The notes under the pieces: model-generated | What the model saw: the letters and a program-made list of their open reading frames with translations, nothing else | Told to the model about the DNA's origin: nothing | Database searches by the model: none | From: Tetrahymena thermophila SB210 | Lineage: Eukaryota > Ciliophora > Oligohymenophorea > Hymenostomatida > Tetrahymenidae | Direction: 5' to 3' | NCBI RefSeq assembly: GCF_000189635.1 | Contig: NW_002476364.1 | Span: 124,001 to 188,000 of the forward strand | Length of the DNA: 64,000 bases | Made by a program: the position numbers and the translations under genes | Part shown: positions 11,726-23,944 of the stretch, piece after piece | Position numbering within the stretch: the stretch's first letter is position 1 | Layout of the letters: every line of letters begins with the position of its first letter

Positions 11726-13240
11726 TCAATTTTTGTAAATTGAAACTAATCTAATAGATCTCATCGATCTTTAGAATACTTTCTTTTGAAGATAGCAATG
11801 AAAAGCAAATCTTACAATCAGAAGATGTTTTAGTTTAGGTATGGTAGATGTTAAGTATTCATAATAATCTGAACCTATATTATCTTCAGTTATTATTTCT
11901 AATTATTTTAGTTTCAAAAGATATGAAAAGCCTTCTGATACTAGCTAATATCCTTTTTCACCCATATAGCTATTCTTTAAAGTTAACGATAATTTTTCTA
12001 AGTTTTAAAGACTCTAAAAGCCATCTTTGAAAGCCTATCCTCCTTAATACCCTAATCTGCAATCTCTTATTTAAATGGCAAGGTGTCTTAAACATGGTAA
12101 CTTTTACAGATATGTCATAATAACTTCAATACCTTTACTCTCAATATTTCCAAATTCAAATCCTAAAGATAATTAAACTAATTTATTTTGAACTTCCAAT
12201 TATTGAAACATTAGAGCCAAGTCTAATTTATCTTAAGGAGGATAAAAATATAATTTTAAATTTTTAAGATTTTTAATCTCCTTAAACTCTCTTCCAAATA
12301 TTTTTATTTGATTTTAAAATTTAGCAAAATTTCGAAAAATTAAGGAAAGACTGCTTAAATTTTATAGCTTATTAAGACATTTCAAAAAAGAAGTTAAATT
12401 TAATGGCTCTATATTGCTTCCTTAAGATTCCACTGAAAAATTTAAGCTCTACAAATTCATTGAGTTTGAAATAGCAAGACTAAATTGGTCTAAGTATTCT
12501 TAAATTACAGTGTTTTTTTAAATGTTTAATTGAACATCCAAATTTGATATTTGATATAAAAATGAAATCTATTTATTTAGTTTGCTTATAAATTCTTGAG
12601 GAAAGGAGGTCGTTAGATTAATTATCAATTTTAAACTTTTTAAGTAACTCAATGTATTAGCTACTTTAAAAGTGTAAATATATTGATTGACATAATCTAT
12701 CTTATCTATATTTAATGATAAGGATTCTAATTTTTCAATATCCTCATAACAAACATCTAAATTCATTTATTCTTTTATAATTTGACTAAATATTTTTTTA
12801 TTTACTCCAAATTCTTCAAATGCATCAAACCTCTGATTTTCATTTTCTTGTTAATTACTTTATTCAACTCTAAGTGAAGTTGGCAACTAATTTAACTGAC
12901 AGTCTACTCCGTTATTTTCTTCCTAACTCTATCCTTAGTTAATATTTTATTAACAATTCATCAACTTTAATACCTCTTTTTAAATAATATTGGTTATAAT
13001 TCAAAAAAATATTTATAAAATCTATTTTATTATATCTTACTTTTATTATGTCAATTTCAGAATTTAATTTATAAATAATCTTTTTAGTTTTAATTAATTA
13101 AAAAATTTTTACTTCAAACAAAAAACTTTACTCAAATAAGCTTTTCATATTAATTAATATTCCAATAATTTATAATTAAAATATTTTTTTATTTCTAAAA
13201 GTTTTATCATCTTTGAATTATGAAAATTACTATTTAAAAA
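10904..13240. repeat. Tandem duplication unit 2 (with B2)
   Basis: This is the second copy of the unit at 8550. It stays similar up to the 5' flank of B2 (about 13240). Beyond that it continues into the region shared with gene A1, which unit 1 lacks because unit 2 begins there. Confidence 0.85.
11726..12961 (-). CDS. LRR protein, family B copy 2 (intronless)
   Basis: A single 411-codon frame runs from ATG at 12961 to TGA at 11726-11728. It is nearly identical to the gene at 9385-10623. One codon is missing in the middle (AAGGAGGATA here against AAGGACTGGGATA there on the plus strand) and substitutions are scattered. The protein again has a Q/N-rich N-terminus and then LRRs. It is head to head with the A gene at 13583; the 621-bp gap probably holds promoters for both. 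The intact frame suggests that the copy is functional. Confidence 0.85.
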
Positions 13241-13582
13241 TGATATTTTTACAAAATTATAAAGTATTTATCCTAAAATTTATTTGATGCAAAAATCAAT
13301 ACATGAAAAATTCCTAAAAAATAATAGCTACTAAATTATTACATAAATCTATAGTTTTAACACAGGAAATTATGGTGGTTATCATGGTTTATTTTAGAAT
13401 TTCACAAACTGGTGAATGCTAAATAAAGCTATTTTAGACTTCTGACATTATTTGGAGTGTTTATTAATGAGGGTTTTTAAATTCTATTTTTTTATAATAT
13501 ATAAATATATTAATTACAAATAAATTTCATTAGAAAATTAAATATAAGAAATTTAAACAATAAAAAATAAATTAAAAAAAAA
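12962..13582. promoter_or_regulatory. Shared upstream region of divergent pair B2/A1
   Basis: A 621-bp gap separates the two start codons. It corresponds closely to the 629-bp gap of pair B3/A3, and its right part to the DNA upstream of A2. Both genes of the pair must take their 5' regulatory DNA from here unless their leaders are very short. It contains the conserved block at 13350-13480. Confidence 0.6.
13350..13480. promoter_or_regulatory. Conserved upstream block, copy 1
   Basis: Recognisable strings in this ~130-bp block are AGGAAATTATGGTGGTT, TAGAATTTCACAAACTGGTGA and CTATTTTAGACTTCTGA, in relatively G-rich DNA for this locus. The block starts 233 bp before the A1 ATG. Copies lie at 16421 and 21275 at 231 and 232 bp. 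Confidence 0.55.
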
Positions 13583-15654
13583 ATGAATTAAACAAAGAAA
13601 TAAATGTAGCTTGTAGTAAAAGAAAAATAAAACAGTTTACTTTAAAAAGACTAATGGTTATAAGAAGAGTAAATTGAAATAATAATTAATAGATTAACAA
13701 CTAGTTAAATTTATAGAGACATAGAATTTTTTGAAATTAAGAAAAATTTCATAAGCTTTAGTGTATTTAATGAACAGTTTCAAAAATAGAACTTGGTAGT
13801 TTTTGAGAAGGGAAGTAAATGTAATTAAATTAACAAACTATTAATTAAGACTATTTAAATATTTATATTTTTAATTCATAAGAAGTTGATAATACAAACA
13901 TACCACATTGCTACTTTTAGGAAGAGATCACAATTGATATTTCAATCAAAGAGTTTGATAAAGATTAATGTAATTTAATCTTCTCGAAAAATAAATAATA
14001 AAAAATAAAAATGTTTTTTAATTTTAATTGTATTTAATAGATTAAAAAACACAAAAAGTATATAGCCTTAAAGATGTAATTTTATTTAAAAAGAAAAATT
14101 CTATCTTTAATGTTAATAAAATTATTCATGTTATTTAAAGCTCGAGAAGATTTAGGATAATTAGGACTTCTAATTTGTTAAAATTATCAAATAATAAGTA
14201 GAGTAATATTTTTAAACAAAAGTATTTTCATTTATTAATTATAAAAGATTAGATAAATTAAAAAACGACCACCTACCACTCTGCACTAATTTAATTAAGT
14301 TTAGTTTAAGTATAACATTTTAATAGATTAAAGAAGAAGATGAATAAAATTTTCTTTTACATATTGCTGAGAGTCTTAAAAATTGTTATCATCTTAAATA
14401 TATTGATTTATAGTTGTTATAAGGTTTTAATAAATATCAAATTGAATAGTTTGTAAATATTACAACTTAATTTGAAAACATTACAAAATATGTTTTGTCT
14501 CTAAGGTAATTTTTATTTATTTAACTTATAAGCAAAAAATTTTTAAAAAACTCAGTAATAATTAATATTTGAAAATTTAAATGCATTTTTAATCAAAAAA
14601 CCTTAATTTGTTAGAAGTTTTGCAGTATTAAATAATATTCATAAATTTTATGACTAAATAAATTTATATTTTTTTTAAACTTAAATATATAGTTAGAATT
14701 AATTAGACTTAAATAGTCTTGAAAATATTGGAAATAGTTTTAGGAATTTCAAAAAGCTAAATAATTTCTAAACACATATTTGGTAAATATTTAATTTAAA
14801 TTAAAAATAAATGAATGAATGAATTTAAAAAAGGTCTGATCATTTAAATCACGAAGGAGTAAGCAGATTTTACAGTTAAATTTCTAATATCAAGTCAATG
14901 AAGAAGCTCACGATTGATTTACAGTATTTTAATTTAAAATAACTATTTAACCTTCCTAATTTATTTTTATTTTAGGGAAAATAACATTTAAAGTTAAGGA
15001 GCTATTAATTTAGGTAAATGCTTAGAAAATTTGTAAGGTTTGACAAAACTCAAAATAGATTTATGGTATTTTAATATTAATTAAGATCTGTTTAAAAAAT
15101 AAATGTTGTAAAATTATAGGGATAACTAAATAGAATAAGATGGGATAATTTATTTGGTTAATTAGATTTGTAAAATTTCATCTTTAAGGCATTTGACGTT
15201 TTTAATTTGGTATTATGAATTAAAAAAAATAATATTTTAACATATTTTATAATTTCAAAGGAATAATATTATCACCTATGAAGAAATAGCTAAAGCCTTG
15301 GAAAATTTGTCTTGCTCTTCAAGTATTTATCGCTTAGACCTAGTGATTTAGTAGATTTATTATTCCTTTAAAATTATATTTATAAATTAATCTTATTTAT
15401 ATAGATAGGATTCGTTGCAACCATCCAATATCAGTTAGATTGTTAGAACTTTAAGAAATTTTAGCAAAATATATTGGTTTTAAATAGATTTATTGTAATA
15501 ATTCATTTTTTAATTTTATTTATATATTTCTATAATATTTTCTTTATGAATAATTAGTTCATATTAATTAAATGACGAAATCAAACTTTTACAGGCCATT
15601 AAAAAGAATAAAAGGCTAGTATACTTTAAGCAACTTGACGGACTTAAATATTGA
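13583..15654 (+). CDS. LRR protein, family A copy 1 (intron-rich)
   Basis: The protein starts MNQTKKQMQLVVKEKQNS at ATG 13583 and ends ...QLDGLKY with TGA at 15652-15654. The N-terminal region (IIINRLTTSQIYRDIEFFEI) is not LRR-like. It is followed by a helical part with CYHLKYIDLQLL and then LRR exons such as NHEGVSRFYSQISNIKS, NNIQSQGAINLGKCLENL and DNQIEQDGIIYLVNQI. The LRR exons are about 90 nt and mostly end in a Leu-x-Leu-x block at phase-2 introns, as in the gene at 6558. Exon boundaries in the N-terminal half (13820-14330) are uncertain. The function is unknown; likely an intracellular protein-binding LRR protein. It is paired divergently with B2. Confidence 0.75.
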
Positions 15655-16094
15655 CTAAATATTTATTTATTTTGTTGGAGATTTATTTGTATATCTTAAT
15701 GATTATCAATATTTATAATATATTTATTAGTATTAGTTCATATAAATTAAATGAGGATAAAAATTTTGTAGACAACTATAAATAATAAAAGACTAGTTTT
15801 CTCTAAGCAAGTTTACAGACTTAAATATTGGATACATATTTATTTATTTTACTTTAGATTTGTATATGTTCATTTTATATTTTTTAATTCTTTAAACTAA
15901 AGTATAATTTTACTCAATTAAATAACTTGAAAATTTTACATCAAATCCTTTTATATTGCTCATTTTTATAAAATAAAATTTTTTATTTTAAAAAGAATGA
16001 ATATCATTTTAATAATATTAATTTATCATCAAGGGAAAAAAAAGGAGGTTAGTAAGGATTTTATTTTTGTCTTTTTAGATTTTGCCAATTTCCA

Positions 16095-16310
16095 TATATT
16101 TTATTTTTATTATGGCTATTTCTGAATTTAATTTATAAACAATCTCCTTAGTTTTAATTAATTAATTAAAAAAATAATACTTCAAACAAAAAACTTTACT
16201 CAAATATACTTTTCATATAAATTAATATTCCAGCAATTTAGCAATAAAATATTTTCTCATTTCTATAATTTTATCTTTTTTGAATTAATGAAAATTACTT
16301 TTAAAAATAT
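16095..16310. repeat. Relic of a B-gene 5' flank
   Basis: This matches the flank upstream of B1 and B2 (compare 10710-10880 and 13040-13230), including ACAAAAAACTTTACTCAAAT and TTCCA-CAATTTA. It lies left of A2 just where a B gene would be expected, but no B reading frame follows to its left. This indicates loss of a B gene that once partnered A2. Confidence 0.65.
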
Positions 16311-16420
16311 TATGACTTTTACTATAAATATCAAGTATTTATCCTAAAATTTATGTGATGCAAAAATTAATACATGAAAAATTCCTAAACAAGTAATAGA
16401 TACTCAATTTTAATACAAAT

Positions 16421-16552
16421 CTATAGTTTTAGCATAGGAAATTATGGTGGTTATCATAGTTTAAATTAGAATTTCACAAACTGGTGAGAGATTAATAAAA
16501 CTATTTTAGACTTCTGAAAAATTTTGGAGTATTTATTGATGAGAGTTTTAAA
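16421..16552. promoter_or_regulatory. Conserved upstream block, copy 2
   Basis: Same block as at 13350, starting 231 bp before the A2 ATG. It is kept although the divergent B partner is gone, so it may serve the A gene at least. Confidence 0.55.
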
Positions 16553-16651
16553 ATTTAATTTTTATAAACCGTTTTTATTTATTACAAATAATTTTCTTTA
16601 GAAAATTAAATAAAGGAAATTTAAACAATATAAAATAAATTAAAAAAAAAA

Positions 16652-19072
16652 ATGAATTAAACAAAGAAATAAATGTAGCTTGAAGTAGAATAATAACAAT
16701 ACAGTTTATTTTAAAAAGACTAATGGTTAAATGAAGAGTAAATTGAAATAATAATTAATAGATTAACAACTAGTTAAATTTATAGAGACATAAAATTTTT
16801 TGAAATTAAGAAAAATTTCATTAGCTTTAGTGTATTTAATGAACAATTTCAAAAATAGAATCTGATAGTTTTTGAGAAGGGAAGTAAATGTAATTAAATT
16901 AACAAGCTATTAATTAAGACTATTTAAATATTTATATTTTTAATTCATAAAAAGTTGATAATACAAACATACCACATTGCTACTTTTAGGAAGAGTTCAC
17001 AATTGATATTTCAATCAAAGAGTTTGATAAAGATTAATGTAATTTAATTTTCTCTAAAAATAAATAATAAAAATGTTTTTTAATGTTAATTGTATTTAAT
17101 AGATTAAAAAGCATAAAAAATATATAGCCTAAAAGATGTAATTTGATTTAATATATAAAAAATCTTTAATGTTTATTAAATTATTGATTTTATTTAATTA
17201 AAGCTCAAGATTATATAGAATTATTAGGACTTCCAATATGTTAAAACTATCAAATAAGAAGAAGTGTAATAATTTTTAGCAAAAGTATTTTCATTTATTA
17301 ATTATAAAAGATTAGATAATTTAATAAACGACAACCTATCACTCTGCACAAACTTAATTAAGTTTACTTTAATTATAACGTATAAATTGATTACTTTATT
17401 TTAAAAAAAGAAATTATTTTGGTTCAAAACACTTTTAATAATATAATAAGGGAAATCTAATTTACTAAAGAAGAAAATAAATAAAATTTTCTTTTACATA
17501 TTGGTGAGTGCCTTAAAAATTGTTATCATCTTTAATATTTGGATCTCTAGTTGTTAACTAGAATTGATAGATATCAAATTGAATAGTTTATACATACTAC
17601 AACTTAATTTGAAAATATAACAAAATATTTTTTGACTTTAAGGTAACTTTATTTAATTAACTAAGAAGCAAAATATTTTTTTAAAACTTAATAATATTTA
17701 ATTTTTAAACAAATATTTCTAATTTATTTTTTAAGATATTGATTTGAATATAAGGAAGGAAAGTTTATTTTAAATTTCAAAATTCTTTAATTCTTTGTAA
17801 ATAACCATATAATTTTATTATTTAATGATGATATTTTTTTAGAATAGAAAAAACTCTGAATAAAAATTGCGTTTTAAATAAGTAATTGCCTTTCCCCTTT
17901 AATCCAGCTAGATTTTATGCTTATTTGAAAGCTTAATTAATCACCATTTTATTCTTAAAAAAATTTAGGAGGGGAATGAATTAGTGAGAATTAATAAAGA
18001 TTTAAAATATGTAATATCAATTGGAAATAATTTTTTCATCATTTTTAAAAAAATTTCTTATATTCTCATAATCACAGTAAATAAATTGATATTTTTTTAA
18101 ACTAAAATATATAGTTAACTTTAATTAGACTAAAATAATCTTTAAAATATTGGAAACAGTTTTAAGAACTTCAAAAAGCTAAATAATTTCTAAATACATA
18201 TTTGGTAATCATTTTGATAAAAATTAAAGATAAATGTTTGAATGAATTTAAAAAAGGTCTGATAAGTTAAATCACGAAGGAGTAAGCAAACTTTATAGCT
18301 AAATTTCTAATATCAAGTCAATGAAGAAGCTCACAATTGATTTACAGTATTTTAATTTAAAATAACTATTTAACCTTCCTAATTTATTTTTATTTTAGGG
18401 AAAATAACATTTAAAGTTAAGGAGCTATTAATTTAGGTAAATGCTTAGAAAATTTGCAAGGTTTGACAAAACTCAAAATAGATTTATGGTATTTTAATAT
18501 CAATTAAGATCTTTTTAAAAATAAATGTTGTAAAATTATAGGAATAACTAAATAGAATAAGATGGGATAGTTTATTTGATTAATTAAATTTGTAAAATTT
18601 CATCTTTAAGGCATTTGACGCTTTTAATTTGGTATTTTAAATTAAAAAAAAATATATTTTAACTTATATTATAATTTCAAAGGAAGAATATTATCAACTA
18701 TGAACAAATAGCTTTTGTTTTGGAAAATTTATCTTGCTCTTCTAGTATTTATCGCTTAGACCTAGTGATTGAGTAGATATATTATTCGTTTGAAATTATA
18801 TGTATAAATTAATCTTATTATATATAGATAGAAATAATTGCAGCCATCCAATATCAGTTAAATTGTTAGAACTTTAAGAAATTTTAGCAAAATATATTGG
18901 TTTTAAATAGATTTATTGTAATATAATTTTTAAATTTTTATTTATTTCTATAATTTTTTCTTTATGAATAAATAGCTCATATTAATTAAATAACAAAATC
19001 AAACTTTTGTAGGCCATTAAAAAGAATAAAAGGCTAGTATACTTTAAGCAACTTGATGGAACTAAATATTGA
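16652..19072 (+). CDS. LRR protein, family A copy 2 (intron-rich)
   Basis: The start ATG is 16652 (protein MNQTKKQMQLEVEQQQYS) and TGA is 19070-19072 after QLDGTKY. It is closely similar to the A gene at 13583 through all recognisable exons, including NHEGVSKLYSQISNIKS, NNIQSQGAINLGKCLENLQG, DNQIEQDGIVYLIN and the PISVKLLELQEILAKYIG exon. It differs by an extra ~300 bp in the middle (about 17690-18060), which looks intronic. The divergent B partner is missing. LRR exons are about 90 nt with phase-2 borders. The role is unknown; presumed protein-binding scaffold. Confidence 0.75.
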
Positions 19073-19638
19073 CTAAATATTTATTTATTTTGTTGGAGAT
19101 TTATTTGTATATCTTCATGTATTATTAATTTTTTTATTTGTTAGGAATAGTTTAAATTAATTAAATGAGGATAAAACTTTTGTAGATAACTACAGTCTGT
19201 TCTTTTGAATAAGGTATTCTTTAATATAAAGTGATTTTTAATTAAAGTGAGAGAATTTTTAAAATAATTATTTTCAACTTGGCTCATTATAATTTCAACT
19301 AAAAAAAAAATTTAAAATGTAATATTCATAAAACTAAAATAAATGAGGTAATTTAAATTTTTTTTTAAAAAAAAATAAAAAAAGGTTTAAATGTATAAAT
19401 TTAATAATTTTTATTTATTATATTAATTGTGAATGAATGTATGTGTTAAAAAATTTGAATTATAATAAAATAATATAAAAAATTTAAAATAGTATTTGAT
19501 TAAATTCAATATTTGAAGAAATAAATATTATTTATTTAGCAATAATAAATACAATTTAAAGATAAAAGTGCAATTATTTTATTTATTTATTTATTTAGGT
19601 AGCATTTGAAAAATAAATTTGTTTTATGTAGCCTGCTT
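19073..19638. other. Spacer between A2 and B3
   Basis: It carries a short remnant of the spare last exon near 19143-19196 and then, from about 19410, the 3' flank typical of B genes (similar to 9154-9355 and 11505-11690), including a TTTA run near 19575-19597. No gene seen. Confidence 0.6.
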
Positions 19639-20877
19639 TCAATTTTTGAAAAGTAAAACTAATCTAATAGATTTCATCGATCTTTAGAATACTTTCTTTT
19701 GATGATAGCAAAAAAAAACAAATCTTACAATCAGAAGATGTTTTAGTTTAGGTATGGTAGATGTTAAGTATTCATAATAATCTGAACCTATATTATCTTC
19801 AGTTATTATTTCTAATTATTTTAATTTCAAAAGGTATGAAAAACCTTCTGATACTAGCTAATATCCTTTGTCACCCATATAACTAGTCTTTAAAGTTAAC
19901 GATAATTTTTCTAAGTTTTAAAGACTCTAAAAGCCATCTTTGAAAGCCTATCCTCCTTAATGTCCTAACTCGCAATCTCTTATTTAAATGGCAAGGTGTC
20001 TTAAACATGGTAACTTTTACAGATATGTCATAATAACTTTAATACCTTTACTCTTAATATTTCCAAACTCAAATCCTAAAGATAATTAAACTAAATTATT
20101 TTGGACTTATAATTATTGAAACATTAGAGCCAAGTTTAATTTATCTTTATAATTGGGATAAAAATATAATTTTAAATTTTTAAGATTTTTAATCTCCTTA
20201 AACTCACTTCCAAATATTTTTATTTGATCTTAAAATTTAGCAAAATTTAGAAAAATTAAGGAAAGACTGCTTAAATTTTGTAGCTTATTAAGACATTTCA
20301 AAAAAGAAGTTAAATTTAATGGCTCTATATTGCTTCCTTAAGATTCCACTGAAAAATTTAAGCTCTGCAAATTAGTTAAGTTTGAAATAGCAAAACTAAA
20401 TTGATCTAAGTATTCTTAAATTACAGTGTTTTTTTTAATGTTTACTTGAACTTCCAAATTTGATATTTGATATAAAAATGAAATCTATTTATTTAGTTTG
20501 CTTATAAATTCTTGAGGAAAGGAGTTCCTTAGATTAATTATCAGTTTTAAACTTTTTAAGTAACTCAAGGTATTAGCAACTTTAAAAGTGTAAATATATT
20601 GATTGACATAACCTATCTTATCTATATTTAATGATAGGGATTCTAATTTTACAATATCCTAAAAACAAACATCTAAATTCATTTATTCTTTTATAATTTG
20701 ACTAAATATTTTTTTATTTACTCCAAATTCTTCAAATGAATCAAACCTCAGATTTTCAGTTTCTTGTTAATTATTTTATTCAACTCTATCTGAAGTTGAA
20801 AATTAATTTAACTGGATGTCTATACTGTTATTTTCTTCCTAATTCTTTCCTTAATTAATATTTTACTGACAATTCAT
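19639..20877 (-). CDS. LRR protein, family B copy 3 (intronless)
   Basis: One 412-codon frame runs from ATG at 20877 (protein start MNCQQNINQGKNQEENN) to TGA at 19639-19641. It has diverged more than B1 and B2 have from each other, but the frame and the architecture (Q/N-rich N-terminus, then LRRs) are fully kept. This suggests selection on the protein. It is head to head with the A gene at 21507, with 629 bp between the starts. Confidence 0.85.
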
Positions 20878-21506
20878 CAACTTTACTACCTATTTTTAAA
20901 GAATATTAGTAATAATTCAAAAAAATATTTATAAAATTTATTTTATTAGACCTTAGTTTTATTATGGTTATTTCAGAATTTAATTTATAAATAATCTCTT
21001 TAGTTTTAATTAATTAATTAATCAAAAAATCTATATTTAAAACAAAAAACTTTACTCAAATAAGCTTTACATATTAATTAATATTCCAGCAATTTAGCAA
21101 TAAAATATTTTCTCATTTCTAAAAGTTTTATCTTCTTTAAGTTATAAAAATAATTTTTTAAAATATTATGACTTTTACTAAATTATCAGTTATTTATTCT
21201 AAAATTTATATGATGCAAAAATCAATGCATAAAATTTCCTAAAAAATAATAGCTACTCAATTATAACACATATCTATAGTTTTAACACAGGAAATTATGG
21301 TGGTTGCCATGGTTTATATTAGAATTTCACAAAATGGTGAATGATAAATAAAACTATTTTAGACTTCTGACAAAATTTGGAGTGTTTATTAATGAGGGTT
21401 TTAAAATTCTATTTTTTTATAATCTATCTATATTAATTACAAATAAATTTCATTAGAAAATTAAATAAAAGAAATTTAAACAATAAAAAATAAATTAAAA
21501 GAAAAA
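20878..21506. promoter_or_regulatory. Shared upstream region of divergent pair B3/A3
   Basis: This 629-bp gap is similar throughout to the gap at 12962-13582. It holds the conserved block at 21275-21405. Confidence 0.6.
21275..21405. promoter_or_regulatory. Conserved upstream block, copy 3
   Basis: Same block as at 13350 and 16421 (AGGAAATTATGGTGGTTGCC, TAGAATTTCACAAAATGGTGA). It starts 232 bp before the A3 ATG and about 398 bp from the B3 ATG. Confidence 0.55.
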
Positions 21507-23780
21507 ATGAATTAAAGAAAGAAATAAATGTAGCTTGTAGTAAAAGAAAAATAAAACAGTTTAGTTTAAAAAGACTAATGGTTAAATGAATTGTAAATTG
21601 AAATAATAATTAATAGATTAACAACTAGTTAAATTTATAGAGACATAGAATTTTTTGAAATTAAGAAAAATTTAATTAGCTTTATTGTATTTAATGAATA
21701 ATTTCAAAAATAGAACTTGGTAGTTTTTGAGAAGGGATGTAAATGTAATTATATTAAAAGGGTATTAATTTAGAGTATTTTATATTTTATTTTTAATTCA
21801 TCAGAAATTGATAATACAAAAATACCATGTTGCTACTATTAGGAAGAGTTCACAATTGATATTTCAATAAAAGAGTTTGATAAAGATTAACGTAATTTAA
21901 TTTTATAGAAAAATAAATAAAAATATTTTTTAATGTTAATTGTATTTAATAGATTAAAAAGCACAAAAAATATACAGCCTTCAAGATGTAATTTGATTTA
22001 ATATGTAAAAGATCTTACATGTTTATTAAATTATTGATATTATTTAATTAAAGCTCAAGATGATATAGGATTATTAGGACTTCCAATTTGTTAAAGCTAT
22101 CAAATAAGAAAAAGAGTAATAATTTTTAGCAAAATTATTTTCACTTATAAATTATAAAAGATTAGATAATTTAATAAACGACAACTTATCACTCTGCACA
22201 AGCTTAATTAAGTTTACTTTAATTATAAGGTATAAATTGATTACTTTATTAAAAAAAAAAATTAAATTAGGCCAAAAAACTTTTAATAAATATAATAAGG
22301 GATATCTAATCTATTAAAGAAGAAGATAAATCAAATTTTCTTTTACATATTGGTGAGTGCCTTAAAAATTGTTATCATCTTTAATATATGGATATCTAGT
22401 TGTAAACTAGAATTGATAAATATCAAGTTGAATAGTTTATACATACTACAACTTAATTTGAAAATATAACAAAATATATTTTGACTTTAAGGTAATTTTA
22501 TTTAATTAGCTAAGTAGCAAAATATTTTTTTTTAATTTAGTAAAAATTAATAAGTATTTCTAATTTATTTTTTAAGATATTAATTCGAATATTAGGAAGG
22601 AAAGTATAAATTAAATTTCAAAATTCTTTAATTCTTTTTAATAGCCATAAAATTTAATTATTTAAAGAGGATATTTTTTTAGAATTGAAAATACTTTAAA
22701 TAGAAATAATCAATTGGAAATAATTTTTTCATCCTTTTTTTAAAAATTTATTATTTTCATAATCAGGTAAATAAATTTATATTTTTTTAAAATTTAAATA
22801 TATAGATCACTTTATTTAGACTTAAATAATCTTTAAAATATTGGAACCAGTTTTAAGAACTTCAAAAAGCTAAATAATTTCTAAACACGTATTTGGTAAT
22901 CATTTTTATTAAAACTAAAACTAAAAATAAATGAATGAATGAATTTAAAAAAGGTCTGATGATTTAAATCATGAAGGAGTAAGCAGACTTTATAGCTAAA
23001 TTTCTAATATCAAGTCAATTAAGAAGCTCACAATTGATTTACAGTATTTTAATTTAAAATAACTATTTAACCTTCCTAATTTATTTTTAATTTAGGTAAA
23101 ATAAAATTTAAAGTTAAGGAGCTATTAATTTAAGTAAATGCTTAGAAAATTTGCAAGGTTTGACAAAACTCAAAATTGATTTATGGTATTTTAATTTCAA
23201 TTAAAATCTGTTTAAAAAAATAAATGTTATAAATTTATAGGAATAACTAAATAGAATAAGATGGGATAGTTTATTTGGTTAATTAGATTTGTAAAATTTC
23301 ATCTTTAAAGCATTTGAAGTTTTTAATTTGGTATTATAAATTTAAAAAAATATATTTTAACATATATTATATATAATTTCAAAGGAAAAATAGTATCAAA
23401 TATGAACAAATAGCTTAAGCTTTGGAAAATTTATCTTGCTCTTCTAGTATTTATCGCTTAGACCTAGTGATTGAGTAGATATATTATTTAATTTGAAATT
23501 ATATTTATAAATTAATCTTATTAAATATAGATAGAAATAATTGCAACCATCTAATATCAGTTAAATTGTTAGAACTTTAAGAAATTTTAGCAAAATATAT
23601 TGGTTTTAAATAGATTTATTGTAATAATTCATTTTTTAATTTTATTTATTTATTTCTATAATTTTTTCTTTATGAATAATTAGTTCATATTAATTAAATG
23701 ACGAAATTAAACTTTTTTAGGCCATTAAAAAGAATAAAAGATTAGTATACTTTAAGCAAGTTGACGGACTTAAATATTGA
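21507..23780 (+). CDS. LRR protein, family A copy 3 (intron-rich)
   Basis: The start ATG is 21507 (protein MNQRKKQMQLVVKEKQNS) and TGA is 23778-23780 after QVDGLKY. The same exon series as the A genes at 13583 and 16652 is present: the N-terminal IIINRLTTSQIYRDIEFFEI block, the AQDDIGLLGLPICQ block, CYHL, then LRR exons NHEGVSRLYS, NNIQSQGAINL/SK and DNQIEQDGIVYLVNQI. LRR exon borders are phase 2. A decayed extra last exon follows the stop at 23863-23944. The role is unknown. It is paired with B3. Confidence 0.75.
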
Positions 23781-23862
23781 CTAAATATTTATTTACTTAT
23801 TTATTTATTTTGTTGGATATTTATATGTATATCTTAATGTATTATTAATTTTTTTATTTGTT

Positions 23863-23944
23863 AGGAGTAGTTGAAATTAATTAAATGAGGATAAAACTTT
23901 TGTAGATAACTAGTATCTTGTAAGCAAGTTGACAGACTTAAATA
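23863..23944 (+). pseudogene. Decayed duplicate of the A-gene last exon
   Basis: The sequence resembles the terminal exon (AATTAAATGAGGATAAAAC, AGCAAGTTGACAGACTTAA, TATTGA) but has lost a clean frame. Similar remnants follow A1 (about 15727-15830) and A2 (about 19143-19196), so the duplication predates the copying of the A genes. Confidence 0.5.

Larger units (their letters stand above)
15655..16651. other. Spacer after A1, with spare last exon and B-gene relic
   Basis: Near 15727-15830 lies a decayed copy of the A1 last exon (matching pieces TTAGTTCATAT, AAGACTAGT and CAGACTTAAATATTG). From about 16095 the sequence matches the 5' flank of the B genes (TTTTATTATGGCTATTTC onward), but the B coding region is absent. 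The conserved block recurs at 16421-16552. Confidence 0.65.
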
